From assembly GCA_019695295.1 (NCBI GenBank), contig JAIBAH010000025.1, forward strand, positions 1 to 43,473: 43,473 bases of DNA, read 5' to 3'. Every line of letters begins with the position of its first letter. Positions within the stretch are counted from its first letter, which is position 1. The stretch comes from Bacteroidia bacterium (GTDB taxonomy: Bacteria; Bacteroidota; Bacteroidia; J057). This document shows, piece by piece, positions 18,118 through 26,812 of the stretch. The notes beneath the pieces were generated by a model. That model worked only from the letters and a program-made list of their open reading frames with translations. It had not been told where the DNA came from and did not search any database. Made by a program: the position numbers and the translations under genes.

Positions 18118-19005
18118 ATGCAGCTAATAGACGGAAAAAAAACGGCGAAGATTATTCAGGATGAAATCAGGACAGAAGTGGCCGGGTTTATAAACAAAGG
18201 CTTAAGACCACCGCATCTTGTGGCTATACTCGTTGGCAACGACGGAGCCTCTCAAACTTATGTCAGTCATAAAATGACGGCCTGTAAATATGTGGGATTT
18301 CTATCTACAAATCTGGTTTTTCCGGATGATATTTCTGAAGAAGCTTTGCTCGCCGAGGTAGAAAAATGCAATCAAAATCCGGAAATAGACGGATTGATTG
18401 TACAACTGCCTTTGCCCGCTCATATTGACTATATGAAAATTATTCTTGCGATACGTCCTGAAAAAGACGTAGATGGTTTTCATCCGGCTAATGTAGGCAA
18501 AATGGTGATGGGACTGCCCACTTTATTGCCGGCTACTCCCTATGGAGTAATGGAGTTGCTTAAAAGATACAAAGTGGAAACGAAAGGAAAAAACTGTGTA
18601 GTAATCGGAAGAAGTCTGATTGTGGGTACACCGATGAGTATTTTAATGGGACGGGTGGGAATTGATGGTACACCGGTGATGTGTCACAGGCATACGCCTG
18701 AGTCCGAAAGAAAAATCTTTACCCGAAATGCGGATATCCTGATTGTAGCAGTAGGGATTCCCGGATTTATCAAAGAGGATGATGTAAAAGAAGGCGTAGT
18801 GATAATAGATGTAGGTACAACAAGAGTAGAAGATACAACGACTAAAGCCGGATACAGGTTACGGGGAGATGTAGATTTTGAAAGTGTATCCCCTAAATGC
18901 GCAATGATAACCCCTGTTCCGGGAGGAGTTGGCCCTATGACTGTAACTATGTTGATACAAAATACGTTTAATACATACAAGGCACGATACACTTCCTCCA
19001 GTTAA
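18118..19005 (+). CDS. folD: Bifunctional methylenetetrahydrofolate dehydrogenase/cyclohydrolase FolD
   Basis: The enzyme interconverts 5,10-methylene-, 5,10-methenyl- and 10-formyl-tetrahydrofolate in the cytosol. From the ATG at 18118 it is 295 residues. The frame also offers an ATG at 18106 (MLSYM...), but family members begin at the MQLIDGKK segment and a -7 box sits at 18088. Signatures are YVSHKMTACKYVGF (catalytic Lys), QLPLP, KDVDGFHPANVG, PATPYGVMELL, IGRSLIVGTPMS and PVPGGVGPMTVTML, all intact. It is divergent from the CotH gene; the small Cys-rich gene follows after 69 bp and may be read through. Confidence 0.95.
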   Translation: MQLIDGKKTAKIIQDEIRTEVAGFINKGLRPPHLVAILVGNDGASQTYVSHKMTACKYVGFLSTNLVFPDDISEEALLAEVEKCNQNPEIDGLIVQLPLPAHIDYMKIILAIRPEKDVDGFHPANVGKMVMGLPTLLPATPYGVMELLKRYKVETKGKNCVVIGRSLIVGTPMSILMGRVGIDGTPVMCHRHTPESERKIFTRNADILIVAVGIPGFIKEDDVKEGVVIIDVGTTRVEDTTTKAGYRLRGDVDFESVSPKCAMITPVPGGVGPMTVTMLIQNTFNTYKARYTSSS

Positions 19006-19074
19006 AAATGGTTGTTGAGTGAATGTGTTTGGGTTTTGTTTTTTTTTAATATTAAATCATTAATTTTTTAGTCA

Positions 19075-19464
19075 ATGAAATCATTAATTTCTTTTTTGTT
19101 TTTTATCGTATTTGCGGTAACCGTTACATTTGCTCAGTCAGAAGCTACTGCTGTTAAGGGTTCTACTGGCTGCTCCAAAGGCTCTGAAGCAAAAGCTTGC
19201 TGCGCTAAAGGAAATGCTACAGCAACTGCTGCTACAGAAACCAAGGCCTGCTGTGCTAAAGGAGGTGCTGCCGCTACTTCTGCTACTGAAGGCAAAGCTT
19301 GTTGTGCCAAAGGAAAAGGCGCTGCTTCTTCCTGCAAAGGAGACAAAGCATCTGCTGACGTTTCGGGTTCTGCCGGAGAAGTGGTTGAAGAGCAGACAGC
19401 TCCTGTAAAAGTGGTAAGAAGAGTAACTCAGAAAGGAGTTCAGCCTAAGAGCGCACAGGATTAA
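19075..19464 (+). CDS. Small exported protein with 17-residue Cys-Cys repeats, function unknown
   Basis: I do not recognise this 129-residue protein. It has a clear signal peptide (1-20, ending TFAQ). Residues 41-91 are three consecutive 17-residue units, each beginning ACCAKG; the first is ACCAKGNATATAATETK. Single-Cys outliers CSKG (Cys 33) and SCKG (Cys 87) flank or fall within them, giving eight cysteines in total: 33, 42, 43, 59, 60, 76, 77 and 87. The remainder is Ala/Thr/Gly/Lys-rich. The tail (about 100-129) is acidic, then basic (VKVVRRVTQKG). Regular vicinal Cys pairs in an exported low-complexity chain suggest metal or thiol chemistry, but that is inference. It lies 69 bp after folD and ends at a strong terminator. 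Confidence 0.85.
   Translation: MKSLISFLFFIVFAVTVTFAQSEATAVKGSTGCSKGSEAKACCAKGNATATAATETKACCAKGGAAATSATEGKACCAKGKGAASSCKGDKASADVSGSAGEVVEEQTAPVKVVRRVTQKGVQPKSAQD
19195..19347 (+). repeat. Three in-frame 51-bp repeats in the Cys-rich gene
   Basis: The coding repeat of the ACCAKG protein has a 51-bp period and three units (codons 41-57, 58-74 and 75-91). The third is the most divergent. Codon choice varies between units, for example TGCTGC, TGCTGT and TGTTGT for the Cys pair. Confidence 0.85.
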
Positions 19465-19485
19465 TTCTGTTTTTTCATTACAGGC

Positions 19486-19521
19486 AAAAGGCAATATGTT
19501 TTCCGCATATTGCCTTTTTTT
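19486..19521 (+). terminator. Intrinsic terminator after the Cys-rich gene
   Basis: A 13-bp perfect stem (19486-19498 with 19506-19518; core GGCAATATG) is followed by a seven-T run. It lies between two convergent genes; on the minus strand the T-run is short, so it mainly serves the plus strand. Confidence 0.87.
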
Positions 19522-19543
19522 CTGTTTGTATTTAATAACTTGT

Positions 19544-20860
19544 CTAAATCCTGTCCAGCAACCGCTCCAGAGCCATTCCTCTTGAGCCTTTAATTAATAC
19601 AATTTCGGCACCGGTATCCCTGAGGAGAGAGTGTATATCCTGCGGTAAATCTTCATAGCCGTTAAAATGTATTTCTCCGGAAAAATCCTTATTGTATGCA
19701 TAAATCAACTCTTTTCCTACCCACAAAGTAATTACTGGCGAATATGTTCTGACAAACCGCCCTAAATCAGTGTGTTCTTTTTCGCTTTCTTCTCCCATCT
19801 CAAACATATCACCGAGAATCAGCGCAATTTTTTTCCCCGAATTGGTTTCAAAAATATTGCGGATTGCGGCTTTCATGGACGAAGGATTCGCATTATAGGC
19901 GTCCATCCATATCGTAAAGTCCGGTTTTTCTATGATTTGACTCCTGTGATTCACCGGGATATAGTCATAAATCCCCTTTTTTAAGTTCTCCGGAGAAATT
20001 CCGAAGTAATGTCCAATGGCAATTGCCGCTACAATATTGTGGGCATTGTAATCTCCCGTAATTCTGGCTTCAAATGACTCTTCCTTTTCCCAAAATATGG
20101 ACTTGACTGTAACTGTCATTTCATATAAAGACTGCCTTTCTATCCAGTAGGTAAAATCTGCATTTTCTGTTCCGAAAGTAATTGTATGATTGATTCCTTT
20201 CGCTACATCCACAACATTCGCATCACTGTTATTGACAAAAACAACCCCGTCATGGTTCCGGATAAAGTCAAATAATTGTCCTTTTACTTTCTTCACTCCC
20301 TCAATTCCTTTGAGTCTTTCGAGGTGTGCCTTCCCGATATTGGTAATAATTCCGTGAGTAGGCTCAGCAATCTCAGCGAGTTCCCTGATATCATCAGGCT
20401 GATTTGCTCCCATCTCAACGATTGCGATTTCAGTACCCTCAGGAATGGAAAGCAAAGTAAGCGGAACCCCAATATGATTATTAAGATTTCCTTTGGTTGC
20501 GCTCACTTTTTTCTCGGTTTTCAGCACCGAGGCGATTATTTCCTTGGTGGTCGTTTTTCCATTGGAGCCGGTTATCCCTAAAACCGGAATTGAAAGGGTG
20601 CGCCTGTACTCTCTTCCCAAAGACTGAAGTGCACGAAGGCTGTCAGCCACAAGAATATATCGTTTATCATCCGGGAGGAAATACGCTGGATTATCAATTA
20701 TGGCAAAAGCGGCTCCTTTGTCAAGTGCTTGCGCAGCGTATTGATTTCCGTCAAATTTTTCCCCCTTTAACGCAAAAAAAAGAGTACCTGCCGGCAGATT
20801 CCGGGTGTCTGTACTTACTGATTTGTTTACTAAAAATAAAGATAGTAAATCCTTTTCCAT
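19544..20860 (-). CDS. murF: UDP-N-acetylmuramoyl-tripeptide--D-alanyl-D-alanine ligase MurF
   Basis: MurF adds the D-Ala-D-Ala dipeptide to the UDP-MurNAc-tripeptide in the last cytoplasmic step of peptidoglycan precursor synthesis. The 438-residue protein shows the Mur N-terminal domain (STDTRNLPAGTLFFALKGEKFDG, about 16-38), the ATP-binding P-loop GITGSNGKTTT (about 95-105), the central-domain motif IVEMGANQPDDI (about 146-157), NHRSQII and the C-terminal AYNANPSSMKAAI and LGDMFEMG. It is not in a division/cell-wall cluster here; it lies downstream of nuoF on the same strand but separated by a terminator-like hairpin. Confidence 0.95.
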   Translation of the reverse strand: MEKDLLSLFLVNKSVSTDTRNLPAGTLFFALKGEKFDGNQYAAQALDKGAAFAIIDNPAYFLPDDKRYILVADSLRALQSLGREYRRTLSIPVLGITGSNGKTTTKEIIASVLKTEKKVSATKGNLNNHIGVPLTLLSIPEGTEIAIVEMGANQPDDIRELAEIAEPTHGIITNIGKAHLERLKGIEGVKKVKGQLFDFIRNHDGVVFVNNSDANVVDVAKGINHTITFGTENADFTYWIERQSLYEMTVTVKSIFWEKEESFEARITGDYNAHNIVAAIAIGHYFGISPENLKKGIYDYIPVNHRSQIIEKPDFTIWMDAYNANPSSMKAAIRNIFETNSGKKIALILGDMFEMGEESEKEHTDLGRFVRTYSPVITLWVGKELIYAYNKDFSGEIHFNGYEDLPQDIHSLLRDTGAEIVLIKGSRGMALERLLDRI

Positions 20861-20904
20861 TGATTCTCCTTTTACTCCGGAACTGTCCGGAAGATTAATA
20901 TTAC

Positions 20905-20943
20905 AAAAAAGAGCAGAATCAGTTTTTCTGTTTCTACTCTTTT
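20905..20943 (-). terminator. Predicted terminator of nuoF
   Basis: On the minus strand a long imperfect stem (20907-20922 with 20928-20943) closes a 5-base loop. It has one symmetric mismatch and one G-U pair and is followed by a T-run. The wobble is a G-U only in minus-strand RNA. Confidence 0.65.
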
Positions 20944-20994
20944 AATATTGTTTACAAAGGTTACCGAAAAACCATAAATTCCCTGTCGGAAAAA

Positions 20995-22284
20995 TTATGA
21001 ATTAATCAGCACCCCACTTCTTTTTATTTTTTTCTCGAATTCGTCACGGAAGCGGATAACGGTATTTCTTACAGGCCATGCAGCAGCATCAGCGAGTGCA
21101 CACACCGTTCTTCCTTCCATAGTATCACATAATTCCAGCAATAAATCCAGGTCTTTCATTTCTCCCATTCCGGCGTCGATTCTTTTCAGAATTTTCACAA
21201 ACCATCCGGTTCCTTCCCGGCAGGGGGTACACTGACCGCAGGATTCATGGTCATAGAATTTGGAAACCCGGATGAGGAATTTCACAATATCCGTATCTTC
21301 ATCGAGGATACACATTCCCGCAGTTCCCACGAAAGTACCTACTGTACGCAATGAGTCGGCGTCCATCGTAATCCCTTCCAGCTGATCTGCTCTGAGGATA
21401 GGAACGGATGAACCTCCCGGTACCACCGCTTTCAGTTTTTTTCCGTTTCTGATGCCTCCGGCTACATTATAGATTAAGTCGGTGAGCAGCATTCCGCTCG
21501 GGTATTCATATACGCCGGGGCGGTTTACGTGTCCGGAAATCCCGTAAAGGAAAGGTCCTGGATGCGTTGGCGCACCAATAGAACTCCACCATTTTGCACC
21601 GTTTTTGATTACAAGCGGTACATGCGCCAGCGTTTCGATATTATTGATTGTAGTAGGCTTGCCCCATAATCCGTACTGAGCAGGGAAAGGGGGCTTGGAG
21701 CGGGGATAAGGGCGCTTTCCTTCAAGAGACTCCATCAGGGAAGTTTCCTCTCCGCAGATATAGGCTCCTGCGCCTTTGTGTACATACATATGAATTGTTC
21801 TGCCTGAGCCAAGAATATTTTCGCCGATAAATCCTCTTTGATAGGCCTGATCAACGGCGGCCTGCATCATGTCAATCCAGTCGGCGTATTCTCCTCTGAT
21901 ATAAACATAAGCCGCATCCATTTCCATTGCATAGCAGGCAATAATCGCTCCTTCAATGAAAAGGTGAGGGTTATATTCAAAAATACGGCGGTCTTTACAG
22001 GTTCCGGGCTCGGATTCGTCACCATTACAGGCAAGATAACGGGGTAATCCATCTTTTTTGGGAGGCATAAAAGACCATTTGAGACCAGCGTTAAAGCCTG
22101 CTCCTCCACGGCCCCTGATATTGGCTGCCTTTACCTCGTCAATTACTTTTTTGGAATCCCATTTACCTGAAGTAAATACATCCCGAAGCGCTTCGTAGCC
22201 TCCGTTTCTTTCGTAAACATCGATGTTGTGCAGACCGGGAATATCCGGCAATAGCACTTTCTTATAGTCTCTCCAATTTTCCAT
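20995..22284 (-). CDS. nuoF: NADH-quinone oxidoreductase subunit F (NuoF)
   Basis: NuoF is the complex I peripheral-arm subunit that binds NADH and FMN and carries the N3 Fe-S cluster. From the ATG at 22284 it is 429 residues. The frame is open to 22332, but a TATCTTTG -7 box at 22313-22320 lies inside that extension, so the shorter start is preferred. Motifs are GRGGAGFNAGLKWSFMP (NADH/FMN site), CNGDESEPGTCKDR, GAGAYICGEETSLMESLEG and the cluster ligands CGQCTPCREGTGW near the C-terminus. No other nuo gene is in the window, and murF follows after a terminator, so the gene appears single. Confidence 0.95.
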   Translation of the reverse strand: MENWRDYKKVLLPDIPGLHNIDVYERNGGYEALRDVFTSGKWDSKKVIDEVKAANIRGRGGAGFNAGLKWSFMPPKKDGLPRYLACNGDESEPGTCKDRRIFEYNPHLFIEGAIIACYAMEMDAAYVYIRGEYADWIDMMQAAVDQAYQRGFIGENILGSGRTIHMYVHKGAGAYICGEETSLMESLEGKRPYPRSKPPFPAQYGLWGKPTTINNIETLAHVPLVIKNGAKWWSSIGAPTHPGPFLYGISGHVNRPGVYEYPSGMLLTDLIYNVAGGIRNGKKLKAVVPGGSSVPILRADQLEGITMDADSLRTVGTFVGTAGMCILDEDTDIVKFLIRVSKFYDHESCGQCTPCREGTGWFVKILKRIDAGMGEMKDLDLLLELCDTMEGRTVCALADAAAWPVRNTVIRFRDEFEKKIKRSGVLINS

Positions 22285-22312
22285 ATTATCGAAAATAGTA
22301 TTTTGGTCGCCG

Positions 22313-22320
22313 CAAAGATA
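22313..22320 (-). promoter_or_regulatory. Possible -7 promoter element of nuoF
   Basis: The minus strand reads TATCTTTG followed by CGGC, 28 bp upstream of the preferred nuoF start. No TTG is found at the usual spacing. It argues against the upstream in-frame start at 22332. Confidence 0.5.
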
Positions 22321-22504
22321 ATACTTTTTCAAATATTTAAACGACGTTTATAAATTTTTTGATTTTTTTATCGTTTTATGTAAAAAATACCGGGTGCTTT
22401 TTACTAAAAAAGGTCATTTGATTTTTTTTTATTCAGAAAAAAGTACTTACTGGCAGAATCTGTCTAAAAACCAATCTTTGGTAATTTATGTTTTGATTCC
22501 TTGC

Positions 22505-25054
22505 TTAAAAAGGATAACCAATCCCAATATTGGTATTCAGTGTGTCCAGATAATTCTCGTCAATTACATTCCAGAAGAAGGTTTTATACTGAGGAATATA
22601 CATTTGCTGTGCAAAATCCAGTCTTAAAATCAGGAAAGAAAAATCCAGGCGAAGCCCTGTACCCACATCCCATCCGGGAAGAAGATTCTCTTTTCTTAGC
22701 GTTGCTTCTCCTCCGTATTCATCTATCACGTACTGATTATTCGGGAGCCAGACGTTTCCGACATCCGTAAAAAAGGCGAGATTAATATAAGACCAAACTT
22801 TAAAACGAAATTCTGCGTTGGCTTCCAGCATAAAATCTCCTCCGGGAGGCAGAGTGTAGGGATTATAGGCCGCTTCTGAAGTGCCCGGCCCCAGCAAATT
22901 CGAACGCCATCCTCTCATTCCGTTGGTACTTCCGGCATAAAAACGGTTTTGAATGGGCAGAACGGGCGTATTTTTCATACGGATAGACCAACCGGCAAAA
23001 CCTCTCAGTACCATCTGGCCTGTACTCCATAGGGGGATGAATAGTTTGCCCTCCACCGTAGATTTGACAAACCGGCCGTAATCAATGGGGGTTGTCTGAC
23101 TAAATAATGTATGGTCTTTATACGAAGTATCCAATTGCGGGCTTTGTGTTATTCTGTCAATAAGGTAGGGCAAAGTTCCTCCTTCTTCCAGCGTAACCCG
23201 GAAAAAATGCGTAGGCTTGTGCGGGCTTCCCATATAGTCGGTATGGGTGTATGTATAAACGATACGGGAACTAAACCGGGGGAGAAAATCTCTTTTGAGC
23301 AGGGGCAGAGAATCTATCTGCTGGCGGAAGTCATCGCTCATCAATGCCTGAGGCACGCTGATAATATCCAGCGCAACCGGAGAGAATGTACTTGCCTCCA
23401 GTGTGCTGTACGGGATATGATTCCATTTATAGGTGTAATTGGAGCTCAGGGTAATCCGCTGATATTCCCTTCTGCTCTCAAACCTGAAAGAACCGGCAAC
23501 CGAGGTTTTGGGGTTAAGCATAGAGTAATCTCTGCGGTTGAATTTCGGGAGAGGGGTGATAAAACGGGGGAAGTCGATACTTGCCTTGCTTCTGACCTCA
23601 TACAAAAAACGAAGCCTTGCGCTGTCGGTGCCGGCATTGGTCTGGTATAAACCCACAAGAAAAGCACCGGACAACTCCGATTGTTCTGAGTGAGTGAAGG
23701 TGTTTCTGTCCCTGAGAGAGCCGTTTATACCCATACTGATATTGAAAGCCGAGTTGATTGTACTATTGTCATTCACGACATTGGTAAAAGATTCGGCTCC
23801 CGCCTTTAGCTGAAAGCGCGGTGCGAGTTTCCCCGTAATTTTTACATCCAGTTTCTGAAGGGAGTCGTTGGGGGTATAGGTAATCGTTACGTACTGAAAC
23901 ATGGTGAGCGCCTGCATCCCTCTTTGTGTTCTCACCGCTTTGTCCCGGGAATATAAATCTCCTTCAGTAAGTTTTACCTTTCTTCCGAGAAAGTCAAAAT
24001 TCAATTCTTTGAGAAGGCTTCGGGAAACACTGTACCGGATATGCAAAGTGGTATCCTGCAAATGTGCAGGCGGGATTTCGAGGTGTCCGAGCAATTGAGG
24101 GGTAATTTTATCTGTCCGGAAATTGGCAAACAAATCTTCCTGAGTATTATAGGCTGAAATAATCGAGTCCTTGATTTCCCCGATTCTGTACTGAATCAGC
24201 GTATCTTTTATGATTGTATTTACTTTCAGATACCTGTCCCAGTATTCCAAATTGGTTTTTTCGTTTTTGAAAGGAGGGGCAGTTCTTTTGGTACTTGTAT
24301 CCACCTGAAAAGTAATCATTGATGGCGAAAAATTAAAGTATCCTTCATTCCGCATAATCGCTGCGATTCGTTCCCTTTCTTTTCCCATTTTATCGTGGTT
24401 GTAATTTTCACCTTTGTTGAGAAAAGACCCGGATAAATGCCTTAAATAGATATCTTCTACTTGTTTATCATTAATAATAAAACTCAGGGAATCAATAATA
24501 CTGGCAGGCCCTTCGGTAATTTCAAAAGTAACCTTTGCTTTAGGATAGTAAAAAGGATTGGATTTATAGGCTGTGTCTTTAACGACAATCTTTATTTCGG
24601 GTCTGAAAAAACCATTTGCAAAATACAGGTTCCGTAAATTGATACTATCCTGCTGTAATGAAGGATAGTTATATAAAACAGGGGGTTCTCCTATATCTCT
24701 TGTCAAAACCTTCAGTATTAGCGGGTAATAGTAACTGCTGACACTTTCGCGGGAAAGCAGTATTTTTTTCACCAAAGAGCTGTCTGTTTCAAGCGCTTTT
24801 CCTAAATTATAAATGTATAAAAAAGTTTTGGGGCCCATCAGCATCCGCCGGTTGGCCTTGGTCCGGATAGCATAATAAGTATCCACAGATTTAGCTCCCT
24901 TTACGGAAGGGTCCTTTTTTAGCAGAAATTTATCCTCCGGAACAAACCTCATGGAACTACACCCGGAAATCAGCAGCCCCATACTAAGCATAAGACACAT
25001 CAGAACGGATACATTTCTCTGACAACCTTTTACTAAATAATCACACCGTTTCAA
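22505..25054 (-). CDS. TamL-type BamA/TamA-family outer-membrane lipoprotein
   Basis: The 849-residue precursor has a lipoprotein signal with lipobox LISGC (Cys 32). POTRA-like periplasmic modules follow (about 45-430; for example KVTFEITEGPASIIDSLSF and YYSVSR-like strands). A C-terminal 16-strand barrel of the surface-antigen (Bac_surface_Ag) type contains the barrel-loop region GSTNGMRGWRSNLLGPG (about 710-726). Lipidated TamA homologues (TamL) are typical of Bacteroidota and are thought to help insert or transport outer-membrane components, often with TamB; no tamB is seen nearby. The gene is divergent from the M48 lipoprotein gene. The lipidation and barrel calls are strong; the exact role is inferred. 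Confidence 0.88.
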   Translation of the reverse strand: MKRCDYLVKGCQRNVSVLMCLMLSMGLLISGCSSMRFVPEDKFLLKKDPSVKGAKSVDTYYAIRTKANRRMLMGPKTFLYIYNLGKALETDSSLVKKILLSRESVSSYYYPLILKVLTRDIGEPPVLYNYPSLQQDSINLRNLYFANGFFRPEIKIVVKDTAYKSNPFYYPKAKVTFEITEGPASIIDSLSFIINDKQVEDIYLRHLSGSFLNKGENYNHDKMGKERERIAAIMRNEGYFNFSPSMITFQVDTSTKRTAPPFKNEKTNLEYWDRYLKVNTIIKDTLIQYRIGEIKDSIISAYNTQEDLFANFRTDKITPQLLGHLEIPPAHLQDTTLHIRYSVSRSLLKELNFDFLGRKVKLTEGDLYSRDKAVRTQRGMQALTMFQYVTITYTPNDSLQKLDVKITGKLAPRFQLKAGAESFTNVVNDNSTINSAFNISMGINGSLRDRNTFTHSEQSELSGAFLVGLYQTNAGTDSARLRFLYEVRSKASIDFPRFITPLPKFNRRDYSMLNPKTSVAGSFRFESRREYQRITLSSNYTYKWNHIPYSTLEASTFSPVALDIISVPQALMSDDFRQQIDSLPLLKRDFLPRFSSRIVYTYTHTDYMGSPHKPTHFFRVTLEEGGTLPYLIDRITQSPQLDTSYKDHTLFSQTTPIDYGRFVKSTVEGKLFIPLWSTGQMVLRGFAGWSIRMKNTPVLPIQNRFYAGSTNGMRGWRSNLLGPGTSEAAYNPYTLPPGGDFMLEANAEFRFKVWSYINLAFFTDVGNVWLPNNQYVIDEYGGEATLRKENLLPGWDVGTGLRLDFSFLILRLDFAQQMYIPQYKTFFWNVIDENYLDTLNTNIGIGYPF

Positions 25055-25082
25055 TAGAGTATTTTTTTTTTGGGAATTCGCA

Positions 25083-25090
25083 CAAATATA
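25083..25090 (-). promoter_or_regulatory. Possible -7 promoter element of the tamL-type gene
   Basis: On the minus strand the sequence reads TATATTTG, matching TAnnTTTG, 28 bp upstream of the start codon. No well-spaced TTG is visible. Confidence 0.4.
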
Positions 25091-25158
25091 GTGAAAATAT
25101 TTTCATTCCGCAGATAACCCAAAAGTATATCAATAAGATTATTACTTTATTAACATTT

Positions 25159-25189
25159 TTGCAAAAACAGCGTAAATTTTTTAATTTTA
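25159..25189 (+). promoter_or_regulatory. Predicted promoter of the M48 protease gene
   Basis: TTG (25159-25161), 20 bp, then TAATTTTA (25182-25189, one base off consensus). Its position rules out the in-frame ATG at 25159 and supports the start at 25216. Confidence 0.5.
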
Positions 25190-25215
25190 CCGCATCAAAA
25201 TATAATTCAACCCGG

Positions 25216-26043
25216 ATGAAGCGTTTTTTAATATTTGTATTAGCTATAGTGATTCTTTCAGGATGTCTCAAAAGTCCGAAAAGGAAAGGAGAAGTCTATC
25301 ATTTTCCTGAGAAAACCATCATCTCTGAAGTGGAAGACAAGTGCTTTGAGGACGAAAGCGGGAAATGGCTCAAGAAAGGAAACAAAGCGGAAGAAGCCAT
25401 TATGAATGTGTTAACAGATGACGTTACTGTTGAACAACAAAAAGAGGCCGGAAAAGAAATTTTTGAAGAATTAAAGTCAGAATATTCCTTTCTGGAAGGA
25501 GAAGACCTGAAAAAGCTCAGAAAAATCCTCGGAAAGATGAGGCAATATATTTCCAGAAAAGAACTCACTTATCAGGTTTTTCTTATTGAGGACAAGGAGA
25601 ACGTAAATGCTTTCACTGTCCCTGGCGGAAATATTTATGTAACAGATGCTCTGATGCGTTTTGTAGAATCCGATGATGAACTTGCTGTAATTCTCGGGCA
25701 TGAAATCGGGCATAATGAGAACCAGCATACCAACCGGTTTCTGAGAAAACAAAATGCTGCCGCCAAAATCGTTGGGAAAGAAGCCGGCACAATTGTAGCG
25801 GGAATAACCTCTATGCTTACGATGGCATTCGGGCAACCGCAGGAACTGGAAGCGGACCGTTGCGGGCTTTATCTGGCTTACAGTGCCGGTTACAATCCCA
25901 TGAAAGGGATTGATTTTTTTAAAAGACTGGGTAAAAACAGTGAAAGCACCCAAACTATCCGTTTTATCTCTACTCACCCTTTTCCTTCGGAGCGGGCAGG
26001 CTGTATGGAGAGCTACCTCAGTCAGGCAAAAAACAATCAATAG
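25216..26043 (+). CDS. M48-family metalloprotease lipoprotein
   Basis: The protein is 275 residues from the ATG at 25216. An earlier in-frame ATG at 25159 would add 19 residues ahead of the signal and overlaps the promoter. The lipoprotein signal ends at the lipobox ILSGC (Cys 17). The zinc site is HEIGH (162-166), with a third ligand expected in the ELEAD segment (210-214). The preceding NAFTVPGGNIYVTDALM is typical of LoiP/BepA-like M48 peptidases, which act in periplasmic protein and outer-membrane quality control. It has no TPR tail, so it is closer to LoiP in layout. The gene is divergent from the TamL-type gene, which may share an envelope role. Confidence 0.9.
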   Translation: MKRFLIFVLAIVILSGCLKSPKRKGEVYHFPEKTIISEVEDKCFEDESGKWLKKGNKAEEAIMNVLTDDVTVEQQKEAGKEIFEELKSEYSFLEGEDLKKLRKILGKMRQYISRKELTYQVFLIEDKENVNAFTVPGGNIYVTDALMRFVESDDELAVILGHEIGHNENQHTNRFLRKQNAAAKIVGKEAGTIVAGITSMLTMAFGQPQELEADRCGLYLAYSAGYNPMKGIDFFKRLGKNSESTQTIRFISTHPFPSERAGCMESYLSQAKNNQ

Positions 26044-26139
26044 TCGTTTTTTTATTCTGTAAATATTGACCCGTGTCAAAAAATGTCAATAGTGTGTCAT
26101 TTTTTCAGTCAAAACAGGTGTTTCCTAAACAACATTTGG

Positions 26140-26147
26140 TAGTTTTG
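26140..26147 (+). promoter_or_regulatory. Possible -7 promoter element of the TlpA-like gene
   Basis: TAGTTTTG followed by C lies 44 bp upstream of the ATG at 26192. A well-spaced TTG is not seen. Confidence 0.4.
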
Positions 26148-26191
26148 CAGCGTATAAAGTGTACATTTAAAAATTAACTAAATAAAATATC

Positions 26192-26695
26192 ATGAAACAG
26201 TTCGCTACAACCGTATTTTTTCTTTTCTGTCTGCTTTCTTTTGGGTTTGCACAATCGGATTCCGGGATTCCTGACGTAGAAATCAGAACCTTGGACGAAG
26301 ATGTATTCAGTACATCTTCTATTGACAATGACGGCAAACCAATTATCATCAGTTTCTGGGCTACGTGGTGTAAACCCTGTATCAAAGAACTGAAAACGAT
26401 ACAGAAAGTATATGATACCTGGCAGGCAGAAACCGGAGTGAAGTTAATAGCAATCGCCATAGATGATGAAAGAACAAAATCTGCCGTTCAGCCTTTTGTT
26501 GCTACAACCGGATGGACATGGGACGTTTATACAGACGCCAACTCCGATTTTAAAAGAGCGATGAACGTGGTAAATGTGCCTCATACTTTTCTTCTGGACG
26601 GAAATAAAAAAATTGTTTCTCAGCATACTTCTTTTGCTCCCGGAGATGAACTCCACTTATATGAGCAAATCAAGGCACTAACAGAAAAAAAATAA
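26192..26695 (+). CDS. Exported TlpA-like thioredoxin
   Basis: This 167-residue protein has a signal peptide (about 1-20, FGFAQ) and one thioredoxin fold of the TlpA/ResA group. The redox motif WCKPC has Cys 60 and Cys 63 after the strand PIIISFWAT, and the cis-Pro segment is NVPHTFLLDG. Such proteins reduce disulfides in the periplasm, for example in cytochrome c maturation or general thiol repair. No cytochrome biogenesis genes are adjacent, so the partner is unknown. It is a single-gene unit with a strong terminator at 26724. Confidence 0.92.
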   Translation: MKQFATTVFFLFCLLSFGFAQSDSGIPDVEIRTLDEDVFSTSSIDNDGKPIIISFWATWCKPCIKELKTIQKVYDTWQAETGVKLIAIAIDDERTKSAVQPFVATTGWTWDVYTDANSDFKRAMNVVNVPHTFLLDGNKKIVSQHTSFAPGDELHLYEQIKALTEKK

Positions 26696-26723
26696 CCCAA
26701 TTTTGCAGTTCAATGCATAATTT

Positions 26724-26768
26724 CAGGGCAGATAAGGACAATATCTTTATCTGTCCTGATTTTTTTTG
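26724..26768 (+). terminator. Intrinsic terminator after the TlpA-like gene
   Basis: CAGGGCAGATAA (26724-26735) pairs with TTATCTGTCCTG (26748-26759) with a single G-U wobble. An eight-T run follows. Confidence 0.85.
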
Positions 26769-26779
26769 AATTTTTTCCT

Positions 26780-26787
26780 TAGATTTG
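26780..26787 (+). promoter_or_regulatory. Possible -7 promoter element of the lipase gene
   Basis: TAGATTTG followed by C lies 25 bp upstream of the ATG at 26813. The upstream TTG at 26766 is too close for the usual spacing. Confidence 0.4.
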
Positions 26788-26812
26788 CAGCCTAATTTTT
26801 TATAATTAAAGT

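Noticed and set aside
23111-23650. A 179-codon plus-strand frame
   Set aside because: Antisense to the TamL-type gene; no recognisable domain or promoter.
25477-26079. A 200-codon minus-strand frame
   Set aside because: Antisense to the M48 protease gene, which carries a clear HEIGH site and lipobox.
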